DNA from: Crossaster papposus
Lineage: Eukaryota; Echinodermata; Asteroidea; Velatida; Solasteridae
Assembly (NCBI GenBank): GCA_037893245.1
Contig: JBAIAA010000702.1
Location: 806,001-870,000, forward strand
Direction of reading: 5' to 3'
Length of the DNA stretch: 64,000 nt
This document shows, piece after piece, positions 62,265 through 64,000 of the stretch. The notes under the pieces were generated by a model, which saw only the letters and a list, made by a program, of their open reading frames with translations, ran no database searches and was not told where the DNA came from. Every line of letters starts with the position of its first letter. The first letter of the stretch is position 1. The position numbers and the translations under genes were made by a program.

Positions 62265-62503
62265 CCGTGTAGATCGTGCCTGTGTACCTGCTTTGCGGAC
62301 ATAGCGGATATCACTGAATTCGGAAGCAATGCCCGGATCCGGAGCTCATTGGGTGCAAATTTGTACGTGTTTCAATGTTGCGCATCGAGGTAGCGATATC
62401 TATACGTATTTGTACATTATGTACATATTTTTATGAGATGTGCGGCTCGTGAGCGTGGAAAAAGAATGAGATACATTTCAACGTTGGTGGCGCACTTTGT
62501 TGG
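61342..62503. mobile_element. Poly-G hAT element, third copy, right end lost
   Basis: Starts CAGAGAGAGGGGGG with about 100 bp of G-rich sequence, then follows 9044-9782 block by block to GGTGGCGCACTTTGTTG (62503). The C-rich right terminus is absent. Interrupted by a TTAA element (61691-62043). Confidence 0.85.
61691..62043. mobile_element. TTAA-flanked palindromic MITE nested in the hAT copy
   Basis: Ends AAGGATCGTATACGTTTGG and CCAAACGTATACGATCCCT, flanked by TTAA (61687-61690, 62044-62047). The undisturbed relative at 9044-9782 reads through this point (ACGACGTTGACAAATAC), confirming the insertion. Confidence 0.9.
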
Positions 62504-62535
62504 TGATCTTGATTTATCCGCATTTTTTCAAACAT

Positions 62536-63017
62536 GAGCAAGTTCGGGCGCGAACTATAGTTAACCATAGTTCGACTAACGTCGCTCGAACGCAGAATGG
62601 TTGGACTATCTAGTCGACTATTTAGAACCAGACCCTGGAGCACGGTTGCCGCTGGTTGACAGTAGCCTCTTTTCATAGGAAAACATGGAGAGAACCAGTG
62701 ACGTAGAAAAAGGTGATGTCAGTAGTCGGACGGAGGGAAAGGCAGTAACGTTAAGTGAAAATCTGGCGGGCCTAATGTAATTTTTGTCTAGTTTTTGGAC
62801 CAACATGACTAACGTTATGACTAATTTATCCTACTTATATGCGTGGAAGAATAGTGGCAATACCCATTTCATTCATGTCGCAAATGTAAACAAAGCGGTT
62901 GCCATCTTTTCAACAATAGTTCGACTAGAGCCGTTCGAGCGAACTGCATTTGAGCATGCGCATTGGTAAAGCAGAGACTGACTAATGGTTGACTATAGTT
63001 CGCGCCCGAACTTGCTC
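62536..63017. mobile_element. MITE with GAGCAAGTTCGGGCGCGAAC ends
   Basis: Ends GAGCAAGTTCGGGCGCGAAC and GTTCGCGCCCGAACTTGCTC; CAT on both sides (62533-62535, 63018-63020), a 3-bp duplication as in PIF/Harbinger. Inner ACTATAGTTAACCATAGTTC repeats. Confidence 0.82.
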
Positions 63018-63070
63018 CATTAGCCTCTGTCATGACCTTTCTAAAAGGTCAACGCGAGGAAAATTGTCAA

Positions 63071-63080
63071 AATGGCGGCG
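63071..63080 (+). promoter_or_regulatory. YY1-like AAATGGCGGC site
   Basis: A CAAAATGGCGGC word upstream of a possible first exon at 63189. This motif marks many animal housekeeping promoters, but the word alone is weak evidence. Confidence 0.25.
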
Positions 63081-63188
63081 CTTACCAACAGCAACACGTG
63101 TGTCGTCGATGTCAGAACTTTATGGCTTACGACGGAGCTCTAAAGGCTGTGGTTATTTCGAATAGATAAATCGTAGGCATAAGGCTAA

Positions 63189-63244
63189 ATGTCATCCAAA
63201 ACCGTAAAATTACGAAAGAGAAAGAAACAGCGACTGAAAAAATG
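63189..63244 (+). CDS. Possible first exon of an unidentified gene
   Basis: ATG opens MSSKTVKLRKRKKQRLKK, then a GTCAGT donor. The lysine/arginine-rich start could be a nuclear or nucleolar targeting sequence. No following exon found before the window ends. Support is start, openness, donor and the upstream AAATGGCGGC only. Confidence 0.25.
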
Positions 63245-63309
63245 GTCAGTTTGTGAAAGCGTGCTGCGCTATATACGTACGTGCGTAGCTAGCAGATGTC
63301 AGACAAGTC

Positions 63310-63365
63310 GACCGTTGAGACAACTCGCCCGTTGAGACAACTCGCCCGTTGAGACAACTCGACCT
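63310..63365. repeat. 18-bp tandem repeat CGTTGAGACAACTCGCC
   Basis: Three near-identical units, GACCGTTGAGACAACTCGC and so on, ending ACTCGACC. Confidence 0.9.
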
Positions 63366-63369
63366 TTGG

Positions 63370-64000
63370 GAGAGCTATAGCTGTCGACGTTTACATTGTT
63401 TATAAACAGTTAATGTTGGGCCGACTTTCCTCATGCAATGTTGCCATACTTCTTTGTTGACAAACTGCAAATTCATTGTACCTTTACCATGTTAATGTTA
63501 TTAATGCTTGCTATTTATCCTCTGTTAACAATTTAGGTGTAAGCTTAGCCTGAAAAAAACACCAAAACGGTGGCGTCCAGAAATTGTGCACACAATCGAC
63601 CGAGTGCTCCCTAATTGGTCGTGGCGCAATTGAATAATTCTTGAAAAATTCAAGTTTAATATTTACGAAGTTCTTTTAATGTCAGGTTTCAGTCAATAAA
63701 AGGGTAAAATATTACTAGATTTCACAGGCGTCTGTACATTTAATGTGACAGTATTTAAAACTGGTTTTTAAATTAACATTGCAGGATTAGGAATGTTGAG
63801 GTCTAACGTCCATATAGTAATTATGTGAACCAAGTGCTTGTGTGTAAAGCCCCAAATTTATATTTGATGTCAAAAAATAATTAAAAATACAAAAATATTA
63901 TTGCTTGTACATGTATCAAGTTGTATGAATTGGCCCCAGAATTTGTTTACTGTTTGGCATTCAAATATGGCTTTCAAATAAAGCTTCAGTTCAGTGCCAC
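63370..64000. other. AT-rich flank with an AATAAA near the end
   Basis: TTTCAAATAAAGC at 63974-63986 could be a poly(A) signal on the plus strand. No coding sequence recognised. Confidence 0.3.

Overview
This is a piece of animal nuclear genome. There are no operons, coding exons are short with GT/GC...AG borders, and most of the sequence is dispersed transposon debris. The many palindromic words of the ACATGTAC / ACCGGTAC kind, together with RTE-like LINE, Ty3/gypsy, tyrosine-recombinase, THAP and ISL2EU-like remnants, fit a marine invertebrate. A cephalochordate, hemichordate or echinoderm is my guess; the phylum cannot be settled from sequence alone.

The one host gene I can read from end to end is on the minus strand. 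It is a d4/DPF family gene (requiem; BAF45 subunit of SWI/SNF remodellers). Nine exons can be placed from 61189 down to 16133. Their lengths sum to 1188 bp, exactly 396 codons with the stop, giving 395 residues against about 390 in vertebrate DPF2 (figure from memory). All reading phases fit. The protein has the N-terminal requiem domain, an acidic linker, one C2H2 finger and a complete double PHD finger. Intron 2 uses a GC donor. The 26-bp first coding exon is the least certain part.

The introns and the 3' flank hold the rest. 0.7-3.0 kb: an RTE-like LINE with a solo LTR inside its RT gene. 3.6-8.5 kb: foldback elements, a hAT MITE and a mariner remnant. 8.55-13.05 kb: a four-and-a-half kb nest in which an ISL2EU-like transposon sits inside a hAT element and three more elements sit inside the ISL2EU, each with its own target duplication. 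14.5-19.7 kb: MITEs, a 998-bp near-perfect palindrome and a self-nested TTAA element. 20-29.5 kb: intron MITE families and minisatellites. 29.9-32.3 kb: a 1213-bp tandem duplication with no difference that I could see. 35-43 kb: THAP fragments, a LINE fragment, a tyrosine-recombinase fossil and a Ty3/gypsy fossil, each cut by younger MITEs. 43.3-44.4 kb: a roughly 410-bp tandem array. 45.2-46.9 kb: a CpG-rich, arginine-rich coding region of unknown identity, split by an 803-bp element. 47.9-49 kb: a hAT element. 51.7-52.1 kb: a 12-bp minisatellite. 54-57 kb: two further THAP fragments. 57.8-63 kb: nested and foldback elements, several of which begin TAG and have 9-bp target duplications.

No single new enzymatic system is evident. 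The strongest novelty is structural: an intact chromatin-reader gene embedded in datable nests of transposons, and several high-quality inverted-repeat families with exact target-site duplications.
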